Notes: generated by a model not told the origin, from the sequence alone. Shown: positions 43,667 to 53,440, numbered from the stretch's first letter. The stretch is DNA of 64,000 bases from Agapetus fuscipes (GCA_951799405.1 OX637343.1:14548524-14612523); one strand, 5' to 3'. Translations and numbers: made by a program.

Positions 43667-43974
43667 ATCGACGGTTAAAAGGCAGTAGCATAAGCGACAT
43701 TCTGATCGAAAATGATTTTTGTGTTGTTTATGCCCAAGCAAACAACTGCGTTTTCGAAGTATGGTGTCGATTTTGGCCTTTTTTGTCCTAAAGGCGCTTG
43801 TGACAAAAAATCGTAAACCATCGTAAAACCACAATAATAGGAATGCCAATAAACGATTTATTTATTTATTTTGGAGCTGTTTTGATTTTAACGATATGAT
43901 AAAAAATAAAAAAAATTATACCATTTTTCTGCAATCTCAAACTTTAAGCTGCTCTTCTGAACAAATTAGCAGTC
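43667..43974 (+). mobile_element. MITE-G, right end missing
   Basis: From atatcgacggttaaaaggc through gatatgataaaaaat and attataccatttttctgc. Cut by a LINE fragment before the right TIR. This copy shows that the two halves seen elsewhere belong to one element. Confidence 0.75.
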
Positions 43975-43989
43975 CCTGTATTGTTATAT

Positions 43990-44262
43990 TTTTGAAGCTC
44001 GGAGGGAGAGGCCCGTGGAAATCAAAAAGGCTTGACGTAGCACGCGCAGAGGACTCCAGGATCATCAGAACTGTCTTGGATGGTGCCTTCTCAGGTGTTA
44101 GACCACTCGGACGTCCCAGGATGCGGTGGGCAGACAATGTAGACGCCGACGCCGAAGAGTTCTGGTAGTGAGGGGACCATGGAGGGAAGCAGCACAAGAC
44201 AGAGATTCCTGTAGGATTGTGGTGCGGGAGGCCCTGGGCCTTCAAGGCTTATGAGCCGAAGA
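43990..44262 (+). mobile_element. Non-LTR 3' end (family W)
   Basis: The frame reads ARAEDSRIIRTVLDGAF then RPLGRPRMRWADNVDAD, then a stop. The remaining tail is in other frames, and the UTR is ccttcaaggcttatgagccg. It is the RPxGRPxxRWxDxV tail of a non-LTR polyprotein. Confidence 0.65.
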
Positions 44263-44551
44263 ATGTAAGGTAAAGTTTATAGCTGTGATATAATTGATTG
44301 ATCTTTACATTTTTGTAAGCAGCAGAATTGAGTTTGAATCCGATCATTGTAAAAATATATGCTGTCCATTTTTTTTTTATTTCTTTCAAATCAGATCTTC
44401 CATCAACAAGAATTTCTTGGTCTTAAAAAACGATAAATTAGAATCTCTTCGAATGGAAAACGTAAAACCTTCGAAACCCTTAAACATTTCCTTATTTTCC
44501 TCATTTCAAATGAAGATTTCATTTGAATCTAACTTTTAAAAATGCCAAGTA
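44263..44551. other. Unannotated
   Basis: Nothing recognised. Confidence 0.4.
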
Positions 44552-44703
44552 GAAGCGCTGCTCTGCTAAATTCCTTAAAATTTGGATATCAATCCAAGTC
44601 GAAGCTTGAGAAAGAACTCCATTGATAATTTTTTTTTATTTTTGGACACCAATTGCTATCTCATCGCTTTAAGATCGTAAGGAATTTAGTAGAATAGTGC
44701 TTC
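44552..44703. mobile_element. MITE-I copy 2
   Basis: gaagcgctgctctgctaaat at the left; ggaatttagtagaatagtgc then ttc at the right, as an inverted pair. Confidence 0.7.
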
Positions 44704-44771
44704 AGTTTTCATGTCACTTTGAAAGTCAACTTAAGCCTTGATAGTTTTCCCATTATTCTTCTTATTTTGTT

Positions 44772-45093
44772 TTTTTTTTTTTTAAGAAATCCTGTGCGGG
44801 AGACTCCCTAGATTCTAGAGACTCTAGGGGTCTATGACACTTGTTGTAGTGCCGCAGAGGTGTACGAGCTTGGTCGTCGCTACAAAGCGCCAATACTCAA
44901 GCAAGACCCAGTTGCTGTAAGGCTGGATGGACCTTTGGTGACCGGTCATTGGTAAAGGTTTATGAATTTTTCAACCCAGTGAAGAGCAAATTTGAAAATA
45001 TAAATGGTATATTTTTGTGCTCCGCCGGGATTCAAACCCACAACCTTCCCATTCAGAGTCCGCAGTGTTACCACTGAGCTACGGACCGGTCAA
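44772..45093 (-). repeat. SINE-B (long-tail subfamily)
   Basis: Near-complete reverse copy with tail ttttaagaaatcctgtgcgg. The head has gagctacggaccgg at its start. It carries no 5S module. Confidence 0.9.
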
Positions 45094-45146
45094 ATTATCC
45101 TTCGATGAGACTTTATTTACTTTCTATCAATAGATTCGTTTTGGAG

Positions 45147-45243
45147 TGAGGGGACCATGGAGGGAAGCGGCACAAGACAGAGAGTCCTGGATGATTGTGG
45201 TGCGGGAGGTACAGAGCCTTCAAGGCTTTTGAGCCGAAGAGAG
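45147..45243 (+). mobile_element. Non-LTR 3' end (family W), UTR only
   Basis: gaggggaccatggagggaag and agccttcaaggcttttgagc match 44169-44255. Confidence 0.6.
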
Positions 45244-45651
45244 TGCTCAAGTAAAAGTAAATTAAGAAGCTATTTTACTTTATTCTCTATCCACGGTTGA
45301 CTTTTGATGTAAAGCTTTGTCTGGAGCTTCAGACTCGGAAGAACATTGTATGGGATATTCTAAGCTGAATATTTTGATGACTAACGAAGCGCTGATTTGG
45401 GAGATGCTCCATCTAGTTTGCGTATTGGATGAAGTATTGGATCGTGTTTCATGACTGTGCTTCAAACACTGAAATAATCATCCGATAGTCGTGACACTCA
45501 ACGCCTCTGCTGGTACAGTCGTAGGCGTTAGGAAGTCTGAGACCTAGAACCACACTTACAAAGTAGTCTATTCTGTGGAAATCTGGACAGTCATCTGCTT
45601 AATTTAAGTTCTACATTTTTTTAATTTTAAACTTATCAGAAAGTTCTATAT
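45244..45651. other. Unannotated
   Basis: Nothing recognised. Confidence 0.4.
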
Positions 45652-45936
45652 TGTTATGATTTTACTTTTCACAGAATTTATTTTACTCGGTTTGGTTCAC
45701 AATTTACAATAGTTTAGATAGATAATCTTTGCGTATATTGGTTTCACGGCAAAATGCTCCGAGCGACTACTCTCCTGCTGCCCCATTGCAATCCCTTTAT
45801 GTAGGTACAACAGAGATTTTTCTTGCATATTCCAGATTATTCGATCTATGTTCTGTATTATACTAGACAGCTGTTCCACTACCATGATGGATTATACCAG
45901 ACACTATTGTACGTAGGTTCTTCGAAGTTCGTAACA
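45652..45936 (+). mobile_element. J solo LTR with 4-bp duplication
   Basis: 285 bp, starting TGTTATG and ending CGTAACA (TG...CA with inverted ends). ATAT flanks both sides (45648-45651 and 45937-45940). This is the form expected for a solo LTR of a Ty3/gypsy-like or similar element. No internal coding region was found anywhere in the window. Confidence 0.65.
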
Positions 45937-45985
45937 ATATTCTCATTTGTGACCCTTTATTAAATATAGACTCCCTATCTTAAAG

Positions 45986-46172
45986 GGTTGTTGTAAGGCT
46001 GGATGGACCTTTTGATGACCGGTCTTTGGTAAAGGTTTATGAATTTTTCAACCCAGCGAAGAGCAAATTTGAAAATATAAATGGTATATTTTTTGTGCTC
46101 CGCTGGGATTCGAACCCACGACCTTCCAGTTACGAGTCCGAAGTGTTACTTCCTGGACTACGGACCGGTCCA
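45986..46172 (-). repeat. SINE-B 5' part
   Basis: The head (tcgtgggttcgaatcccagc) and body to caaccttacaaca-type sequence. 3' truncated. Confidence 0.85.
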
Positions 46173-46173
46173 A

Positions 46174-46335
46174 TATATAGTGCAACATCTTGCCGTGCTT
46201 TCTCCGATAGGGGTCACAGTGACGAGTGGAACATATTTATTTTTACAGGGAAGGGGACCGGTGCTACACCGACCACTTCACTTAGAGTGGGGATGGGGGC
46301 TGGTACTCATTTCTTGTGAAGGCTGAGTGAGATAG
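46174..46335 (-). repeat. SINE-C 3' part
   Basis: atatatagtgcaacatcttg to ttgtgaaggctgagtgag. Abuts the SINE-B head. Confidence 0.75.
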
Positions 46336-46436
46336 GTTGTCATAGTAACGAAATATTATCTTCAATAATTGATGTCTTATGTCGATTATAGATGTAGGTA
46401 CAGTTTTATACCAAACTATAAGTCAAAGAAGTTACA

Positions 46437-46487
46437 ACAGTTCTATAAGTCAAGTTCTAACATGGTACCAAAAAATATCCATGTGGT
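46437..46487 (+). repeat. Leader sequence shared with 48240-48292
   Basis: agttctataagtcaagttct, acatggtaccaaaa and tccatgtggtacct occur in both places, immediately before a LINE tail. Confidence 0.5.
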
Positions 46488-46750
46488 ACCTCTTGGCGTG
46501 ATCGAGTCGCCAATGAAGAAGTGCTCCAACGGATGCCCACGACAAAAGAGCTTCTGCCAACCATTGAGCAGAGAAAACTGATGTACTTCGGTCACATAAT
46601 GAGAAATACCGTCTCCTTCATCGTATCAGACAGGGTAAGATTGAGGAGAGAAGATCTCAGGGACGCCGAAGGACATAAACCTGCGACAGCAGTTTGGCAG
46701 AAGCACAAAGTCCCTGTTTCGAACCGCAGCATCTTAAATCGAAATAGCCA
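46488..46750 (+). mobile_element. Non-LTR 3' end (family V)
   Basis: Reads RMPTTKELLPTIEQRKLMYF then GHIMRN, the (L/T)IKxRKLxYFGHIxR motif found near the C-terminus of many non-LTR polyproteins. Frames then break. The same element in reverse lies at 60172-60519. Confidence 0.7.
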
Positions 46751-46762
46751 TGATGATCGCCG

Positions 46763-47013
46763 ATCTAATTTGATCTAATCTAATCTAAGTTACAAAAATA
46801 TGTTACATTGGAGATTCACATTATATGCATGTTCACAAACAGACACGTACCTATAAGTTCGCGCTTAAACATGCCGCATGTGAACTTACAACATAAAAAT
46901 CAAATCTCAAATGGACATACACCCTGCAACTCTTGCCGTTCTTCTTTGAACACTTTCTTGAAACATTTTCTACAGCATGGGTGGTCAGCCGCATACCTAC
47001 CTATAAGTCAAGG
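46763..47013 (-). repeat. rep-A, internally rearranged
   Basis: Tail and 3' half are normal. The CCTGTTTCAGGG region is replaced by ctttgaacactttcttgaaa. Confidence 0.8.
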
Positions 47014-47052
47014 AATCGTCGATAGAAATATGAATATGAATAATAATATATT

Positions 47053-47320
47053 TTCTTTGTATTCCTTGACTTATAGTTTGGTATGAGGCTGACCACCCAT
47101 GCTGTAGAAAATGGTTCACTTTGCCAATGTCGCCCCTGTTTCAGGAAAGGTCGGCAAGAGTTGCAGGGCTTATGCTCATTTCAGATTGGATTTTTATATT
47201 GTAGGTCCACATGCGGCATGTGTAAGTGCGAACTTATACATGTCTGCTTGTGGGAATGCGTTTAATATGAATCTTTAATGATATATATCTTTGCAATTTG
47301 GATTAGATTAGATTAGATAC
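47053..47320 (+). repeat. rep-A copy
   Basis: Complete, with a (GATTA)n tail that runs into the next LINE fragment. Confidence 0.9.
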
Positions 47321-47710
47321 CAACCCATCGAGAGAGTGTGGAATTTAAGTTGTGTCTCACTGTACATAGGGCCCTGAACGGCACGGCACTCCCATGTCTC
47401 GCTGAGCTATGTTCTGTCGACAAGGCTTCAAAACGACCACTACGCTCTGCCCTTACTGCTGTCAACAAGGTCATAGTGCCCAAAATAGCGAACACATCAA
47501 ATTTTGCAGACAGGAGCTTTGCGGTGGCCGGGCCGGTTGCCTGGAACAATTTCCCCTTCGGTGTTCGCGCGAACCAGCCTACCACCACCTTCAGAAAGGA
47601 ACTGAAGACACTGCTTTTCTCCAGAAGCCATGGCGCCCTTGAGATGGTCCTGGACCATTAAATGGCGCCACAAGAAAGAAATCATCCATCATCATCATTA
47701 TCCATACATC
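47320..47710 (+). mobile_element. Non-LTR 3' end (family Q), frame open
   Basis: An open frame to the stop at 47661 includes EFKLCLTVHRALNGTALPCL, then ADRSFAVAGPVAWNNFPFGV, and FRKELKTLLFSR. This is the best-preserved Q tail. The 3' UTR ends in (ATC)n. RT catalytic motifs are upstream of the truncation. Confidence 0.75.
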
Positions 47711-47716
47711 AATTTA

Positions 47717-47838
47717 GTCAACGACGTTACCATGTTGAAAGCACCGGTTCCCATAGATCACCGATGTTAAGCAACATTGGGCGCGGACAGTACTTGGATG
47801 GGCTACCGCTCAGGTACACCGCGTGTCGTTGGCATCTT
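47717..47838 (+). repeat. 5S rRNA-derived module of SINE-B
   Basis: 122 bp, near full-length 5S: gtcaacgacgttaccatgtt, caccggttccc, gatcaccgatgttaagcaac, gggcgcgg, ggatgggctaccgctcagg, accgcgtgtcgttggc. The positions matching the 5S box A, intermediate element and box C are largely kept. It is fused two bases before a tRNA-like head, so it is part of the SINE and not a 5S gene. Confidence 0.9.
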
Positions 47839-48145
47839 GGACCGGTCCGTAGTCCGTAGTGGCAACACTTCGGACTCGTAAATGGAAGGTTGTGGATCGG
47901 ATCCCGGCGGAGCACAAAAATATACCATTTACATTTCGAATGTGCTCTTCGCTGAGTTGAAAAATTCATAAACCTTTACCAAAGACCGGTCACTGAAAGG
48001 TCCATCCAACTTCACAACAACTGGGTCTTGCTTGAGAATTGGCGCTTTCTACAGCGATGACCAAGCTCGCAGAGGGCTCTTGAGGTGTGATACACACAAA
48101 AACAGCGCTCACCAAATAAATCATCCTAATATTATTATTATCAAA
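47839..48145 (+). repeat. SINE-B tRNA-like head, body and (ATT)n tail
   Basis: Head accggtccgtagtccgtagtgg (small internal repeat) and B-box region ggatcggatcccggcgg. The full body ends gcgctcaccaaataaatc, then aatattattattat. With the preceding 5S module it forms the most complete composite copy. Confidence 0.9.
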
Positions 48146-48239
48146 GTCGGTAACAATATGCCATTGTGTACCGCCATTCTCAGATCCATCGTCAATCGCT
48201 TGTTCTTTGCTATTCTTCTATATTATAGGTCAAGGAAGT

Positions 48240-48292
48240 TCTAACAGTTCTATAAGTCAAGTTCTAGCATGGTACCAAAACAAAAGATCCAT
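48240..48292 (+). repeat. Leader sequence shared with 46437-46487
   Basis: The same block directly before a different LINE tail. GGTACC repeats bound its right half as a small palindrome. Confidence 0.5.
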
Positions 48293-48738
48293 GTGGTACC
48301 TACATCAAACCCCACCAAAAGACAGTCCTTCAAGCTCTGCATTGGCTGAAAATCCCTGAGAGGATTACCTATAAAGTTGGTCTGCTCACTTTTAAAGCAC
48401 TACGTGGGAGTGCTCCGGGGTACCTGATGGAGCTGGTGTCTCCAACAACTATAACCTTGCGTGGACAAACACTGAGGTCAGCTGCATCAAGAAGCAGCTG
48501 CCTGGAAGTCCCAGCAAGAAGACCCCACACTGTTTTTGAAAACAGGGCATTCAAGGCAGCCGCTCCAATGACCTGGAATGCTTTTCCTGACACACTGAGG
48601 GAACTGGATTTGGAGACGCAATTTAAAAGAAGTCTCAAAACTCACCTCTTCGTCCAATCATATGGACAAGCGCCTTTGTAGTGACACATTGTCATAAAAG
48701 GCGCTATATAAATTCTGTGTTTATTATTATTATTATTA
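48293..48738 (+). mobile_element. Non-LTR 3' end (family Q), longest fragment
   Basis: Reads VLQALHWLKIPERITYKVGL, LTFKALRGSAPGYLMELVSP, LRSAASRSSCLEVPARRPH and FENRAFKAAAPMTWNAFPD, ending FKRSLKTHLFVQSYGQAPL. LHWL...RI.YK...L..KAL.G.AP.YL is the conserved tail of CR1/L2-type elements. The UTR ends gcgctatataaattctgtg with an (ATT)n tail. Confidence 0.8.
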
Positions 48739-48756
48739 GTCTGTCCATGTGGAATT

Positions 48757-49018
48757 AACAATGTGAAGCGGTCTAGAAGAGCGAAGAGTGCGCGGGCATG
48801 TGTGCGAGTTTGCCCGGCGCTGGTATTGAGTGCCAGCGAGGAACAAGTGGGTCAACAAACAAGGTCGAGCGTATTTTCTCTTCCACCTCTCGCTCGAAGA
48901 CGAAGCCAGCAGCACTGCTGGCGTCTCTCTTTCACTCGAAGCGGTCTTGTCGTTCCGCTTTCCGAGGTAAAATTACCATTGGAAGTATGCGGAAGGTCTG
49001 TGACGCGAAATGTGGTGG
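48757..49018. other. GC-richer island
   Basis: About 260 bp with gcgcgggcatgtgtgcg and ccagcagcactgctgg, unlike the AT-rich surroundings. Overlapping frames show no family. It could be a transposon 5' end or a stray exon or promoter piece (a CCGAG/GTAAAA donor-like site is at about 48966). Confidence 0.35.
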
Positions 49019-49020
49019 CT

Positions 49021-49275
49021 AATCTAATCTAATCTAATCTAATCTAATCTAATCTAATCTAATCTAATCTAATCTAATCTAATCTAATCTAATCTAATCT
49101 AATCTAATCTAATCTAATCTAATCTAATCTAATCTAATCTAATCTAATCTAATCTAATCTAATCTAATCTAATCTAATCTAATCTAATCTAATCTAATCT
49201 AATCTAATCTAATCTAATCTAATCTAATCTAATCTAATCTAATCTAATCTAATCTAATCTAATCTAATCTAATCT
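49021..49275 (-). repeat. Pure (AATCT)51 array, expanded rep-A tail
   Basis: 51 perfect tandem copies with no interruption, followed by aagctgcaaaggtat, which is the last 15 bp of rep-A in reverse. It is therefore the simple-repeat tail of a severely 5'-truncated rep-A copy. Confidence 0.95.
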
Positions 49276-49290
49276 AAGCTGCAAAGGTAT

Positions 49291-49385
49291 TGTTACGTTT
49301 TCTGCTGGATTCTCTTTTAAATTAAAATGCCAGAATTTATTTTTTACAGAATTTATTGAACTGACAATTTAGTAACCTTTCATGG
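49291..49385 (+). repeat. J repeat, 5' part, joined to a rep-A tail
   Basis: TGTTACG start, then gattctcttttaaattaaa and cagaatttatt as in J. The junction with the rep-A tail is repeated at 63908-63930. Confidence 0.55.
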
Positions 49386-49451
49386 AAAGACTTGACCTGG
49401 TGGTAAAGACAAAAACCCCGAAAACTTCCGAAAATTTGAATACTTTGAATA

Positions 49452-49942
49452 CTATTCTTAGACATTTTAGTCGTTGGTTGAGCCAACGCTTTGACACACT
49501 AATGATGCATTTGTATGAAACCCTGTCAATCCAAGATGGCCGCAAGTGAACAGCTGATTTGTTTTCATACAAATATTACAAAATTCGGTAGGTAAGAATG
49601 ACCGTGGTGATGAAATTTTCAGGTCGGGTAATCTAATCTAATCTAATCTAAGTTGCAAAGATATGTTACATTGGAGATTCACATTACATGCATTCTCACA
49701 ACCAGACACGTACAAGTTCGCGCTTGCACATGCCTCATGCGAACCTACAACATAAAAACCAAATCTCAAATGGACATACACCCTGCAACTCTTGCCGTCC
49801 TTCCCTGAGACAGGGGTGACATTGGCAAAGTGAACCATTTTTACAGCATGGGTGGTCAGCCGCATACCAACCTATAAGTCTATTTTTACTAAATTTGTTT
49901 ATCAAAGCGTGGGCTCAACCGACGACTAAAATGTCTAAGAAT
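49452..49942. mobile_element. MITE-E interrupted by rep-A
   Basis: Left arm 49452-49500, core to 49621, then rep-A, then the right arm (gcgtgggctcaaccgacgac, taaaatgtctaagaat) at 49904-49942. Confidence 0.8.
49629..49880 (-). repeat. rep-A inserted in MITE-E
   Basis: Complete reverse copy of the CTCACAACCAG subfamily. Confidence 0.9.
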
Positions 49943-50145
49943 GTTTGAATGTCTATTTCCATATTTTAAATTATTTTATGAAAGAAAGTTTTTCACAGTA
50001 AAGATGATTATATTATCTAGATTTTCAGCGGTTACTTTGTGGAAGTTTAGTTTTTATTTAAGCTTATATTAACAATCATTATTATAATTATTATTTATTC
50101 TAAAACTGATATAAATGATTTTGTTTTATCGGAAATGAACAATAA
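49943..50145. other. AT-rich spacer
   Basis: Nothing recognised. Confidence 0.4.
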
Positions 50146-50462
50146 CCCGGTCCGTAGCTCAGTGGTAACACTGCGAACCCTAAATAGGAAGGTTGTGGGT
50201 TCGAATCCCGGCGGAGCACAAAAAATATACCATTTATATTTTCAAATTTGCTCTTCGCTGGGTTGAAAAATTCATAAACCTTTAACAATGACCGGTCACC
50301 AAAGGTCCATCCAGCCTTAGAGCAACTGGGTCTTGCTTGAGTATTGGCGCTTTGTAGCGACGACCAAGCTCGTAAACCTCTGAGGCACTACAATAAGTGG
50401 CATAGACCCCTAGAGTCTCTAGACTCTAGGGAGTCTCCCGCACAGGATTTCTTAAAAAAAAA
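50146..50462 (+). repeat. SINE-B, complete long-tail copy
   Basis: ccggtccgtagctcagtgg, gtgggttcgaatcccggcgg, the complete body, cgcacaggatttctt and an A-run. The head keeps a GTAGCTCAGTGG A-box, the best tRNA match in the window. Confidence 0.9.
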
Positions 50463-50578
50463 CCTTTTTGATCTCTAGTCTAAAAAGATAACCATTACAA
50501 TACAAATATTTGAACTTTAACAAATATCTTTTAGCTTATCATAAAAAATGAAATCTTAGACTTATAAGATGAAATAAA

Positions 50579-50822
50579 ATTCTTTGACTTATAAGTTGGT
50601 ATGAAGCTGAAAACCACCCATACTGTAAAAATGTTTCACTTTGCCAATGTCACCCCTGATTCAGGTGAGATCGGCAAAATTTGTAGGGCTTTTGTTCATA
50701 TGAGGTTTGTATTTTAATTTGTAAACACACATGCAGCTTGAGCCTACACAGTACACACGTCTGTTTGTGGGCATGCTTTAAATATGAATTTTAAATGCTA
50801 ATATATATATGCAACTAAAAAC
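50579..50822 (+). repeat. rep-A copy
   Basis: Somewhat diverged. The tail is replaced by ctaaaaacg. Confidence 0.75.
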
Positions 50823-50932
50823 GTAAACAAATTGCGTCTAACCAGTGGATCAAAAATTGGTGATAACCAGTTTTCGATAGGAGTGGCATTACAAGAAGAG
50901 GTGACGATCAAAATTACACTGCTACAGAATCC

Positions 50933-51228
50933 ATATCGACGGTTAAAAGGCGGTCATTTTGGTTAAAAATGAGTTATGAATGCTATCCTACTTGAAATTT
51001 TTCGCTCTTTCTAATGCGCTAGCTCCCATAGCTTTACGATGATTTTTGTGTTGTTTATGCCCAAGCAAACAACTGCGTTTTGGAAGTATAGTTTTGGTGT
51101 AACCGACAAGTTTTTTTTGCCTTTTTGTCCTAAAGGCGCTTGTGACATAAAAAAATCGTACAACATCGTTAAAACACATTAATAGGAATGCCAATAAATG
51201 CCTTTATTGGTTTTAAATTTTAGAGCTA
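50933..51228 (+). mobile_element. MITE-G left part
   Basis: catatcgacggttaaaaggc to ttttaaattttagagct, then cut by rep-A. Confidence 0.75.
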
Positions 51229-51482
51229 ATCTAATCTAATCTAAGCTGCAAAGATATACCTCATTTAAGATTTATATTCAATGCATTCTAACAAGCAGAC
51301 ACGCATAATTTCGCGCTCACACATGCCGCATGTGGACCTACAGTATAAAAAACCCAATCTCAAATGAACATAAGCCCTGCAACTCTTGCCGACCTTCCCT
51401 GAAACAGGGGTGACATTGGCAAAGTGAACCATTTTTTACAGTATGGGTGGTCAACCTAATACTAACCTATCAGTCAAGGAAT
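51228..51482 (-). repeat. rep-A copy
   Basis: Complete reverse copy, abutting MITE-G. Confidence 0.9.
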
Positions 51483-51974
51483 TTTGACTATTAGGAATTA
51501 ATTATTACTAAGGAATTGTGGAATATTGACGGTCAAAAATACACTGCTGCAGAATTCATATGAAATCAAGAGAAAAAAAACAGTCATCTCACTGAAGATG
51601 ATGATGCTGATAGGTGAAAGGTGGGGGGGGGGTATGATGAGGGGGGAAGAGGAGGGGGGGGGGGGAGTGCCCCCAAAACATACAAGAGTGAAAGTTTTTA
51701 TAACTCTCATGTAAGGATTAGCACCAATAACTCTATTCGTGTGATTAAGTGGAATATGACGCGGAAAAAAACAACTGCGTAGTATGTAGACTCCGAAACA
51801 AAGAAAGAGCATTAAAGTAAAAATAAAGCTACTCACACGATTTTCCGTTTCGGTGTTTACTTGTGAACTCAATCTTGGTGCTGGCAAGATTAAATAGAGC
51901 CTTCACAAGAAATCAGAACACACGACTTTATTTTCTTTTAGTGCCATTCCTATCTAAGATCGTTTTTTGTTTTT
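51483..51974. other. Unannotated, with a G-rich patch
   Basis: 51617-51666 is purine-rich (ggtggggggg, gaggagggggggggggg). No gene. Confidence 0.45.
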
Positions 51975-52034
51975 GTTTAAAAAAAATAGATTTGAGAAGA
52001 GAAATGCAATTCACCAACCTTTTCTGCCTGGCCA
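51975..52034 (-). repeat. SINE-D 3' fragment
   Basis: gaaatgcaattcaccaacct and tctgcctggccag. Confidence 0.6.
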
Positions 52035-52200
52035 GAAACAGGTATTATTATCATCAATTAATAATTCATTATTGATATAATCGTGAAAATACAAAACAGT
52101 GTTTTGATTTGAATCTTTCAATTAAATAAAAAAAATATTATTGAATATGAATTTTCACAGTGTTAATACACAAACAATTCAAAATATAATTCATTATTGA
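52035..52200. other. AT-rich spacer
   Basis: Nothing recognised. Confidence 0.4.
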
Positions 52201-52345
52201 TGTTCATTTGAGATTGGGTTTTTATATTGTAGGTCCACATGCGACATGTGTGAGCGCGAAATTATGCGTGTCTGTTTGTGGGAATGCATTTAATATGAAT
52301 CTCAAATGATAAATATCTTTGCAGCTTAGATTTAGATTTAGATTA
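52201..52345 (+). repeat. rep-A, 5' truncated
   Basis: Begins at gttcatttgagattggg. Tail of agattt/agatta units. Confidence 0.85.
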
Positions 52346-52560
52346 GATTATAAGATTGATTAGGTCATATTAATGAGGGTTTTTTTTTTGAAAAGCGGTG
52401 TTTTGTGCTTTTGGCTCTGAAATGAGATATGTTATCATTGATTTATTTATCACATAATTTATTTATCAAAGAAGTATGTTTTTAACGGGAAAAATATACT
52501 TTTATGTTTCACAATTGTTAGAATGAAAGCCTCAATAAATTTGTACTTACATAATATGCT

Positions 52561-52722
52561 TATAATCTAAGTTGCAGAAGGAATATTGCCTCATTTCTTT
52601 GCATGCCCACAAGCATGCAAATGTAAGTTCGCGCTTACACATGCTGCATGCATACGTACAAAATAAACAAAACCTCACATGAACGTGAACATCAATTTCG
52701 CAACTCCTGCCGCCTTTCCCAT
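52561..52722 (-). repeat. rep-A, 5' part missing
   Basis: From tataatctaagttgcag to ctgccgcctttccc. Confidence 0.75.
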
Positions 52723-52763
52723 ATGTAGTTCCATTCACAGTTTTGTTATCAATATCAGTCGGT

Positions 52764-52961
52764 GTTATGGCCGCGGGGATCAAGTCAGGTTATTTGGAAA
52801 CGGATAACGTTGGTTCGAATCCCGCGACGATAACTTCGACCCTGTTTCAACAGATGCCGTTGCATGCACACAAGCTTCTGCTTTCGCATGAAGACAACTG
52901 GCCAGGCAAAAAAGGTTGGTGGATTGCATCCCTTTCCACAAATCTATTTAAAAAAAAAATG
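52764..52961 (+). repeat. SINE-D, complete
   Basis: ttatggccgcggggatcaag, gttggttcgaatcccgcgac, the body, then aaatctatttaaaaaaaaaa. It is the best reference copy with its A-run. Confidence 0.9.
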
Positions 52962-53352
52962 TTTCCATTCAGAAGAGAATGATATTTTTTCAGCTTTTAC
53001 TTGTGATCAAACTGCATACCTTATGAATGACATTCTGACATATAATCCACTAGACTACTTGTGGTCACGTACACACTCGTGTAACTGTAGTCTTTATTTT
53101 AGGATTTATTTTACGCTGTATCGATCAAAGGTTATAAATAACTCATTATAGTGTATTTGATATTGTTTATGGTATTTATTAAATATATCAGTAGATTGAT
53201 GATAAACCATGAAGGCAACAAAACAAACTATCTGCTGCTAGGTTTTGATTCGATTTCAAGAATATATATAATTATTTTTTTTATTTAAAACAAGAATACA
53301 ACAGCATTAAATAGAATTTTGTACATACATAAGATATTTTTTACATTTCATG
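52962..53352. other. Unannotated
   Basis: AT-rich. Confidence 0.45.
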
Positions 53353-53440
53353 TCGCCTATTACTGTATTCTACAATAATTGTAGAATACAGTAAAGGCGA
53401 TGTAATTTGAAATATCCAATTATTGGATATTTCAAATTAC
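53353..53440. repeat. Two adjacent hairpins
   Basis: Hairpin 1: 53360-53376 against 53378-53394 (17-bp exact arms, extendable with one indel to 53353-53400). Hairpin 2: 53402-53420 against 53422-53440 (19-bp exact arms). Each has a single-base loop. Confidence 0.9.

Noticed and set aside
47717..47838. Genuine 5S rRNA gene
   Set aside because: It is fused to the SINE-B head, lacks a T-run terminator at the 5S 3' end, and recurs with the same junction at three other places.
49021..49275. Telomere-like array (TTAGA versus insect TTAGG)
   Set aside because: The unit differs at one base in all 51 copies and is attached to the rep-A 3' end, so it is a retroposon tail, not interstitial telomere.
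50146..50220. Functional tRNA genes at SINE-B, SINE-C and SINE-D heads
   Set aside because: A-box and B-box are good but acceptor stems do not close and each head continues into a conserved SINE body.
51498..51887. 129-codon minus-strand frame
   Set aside because: Contains translated C-runs (PPPPSSSP) from the G-rich patch; no family match.
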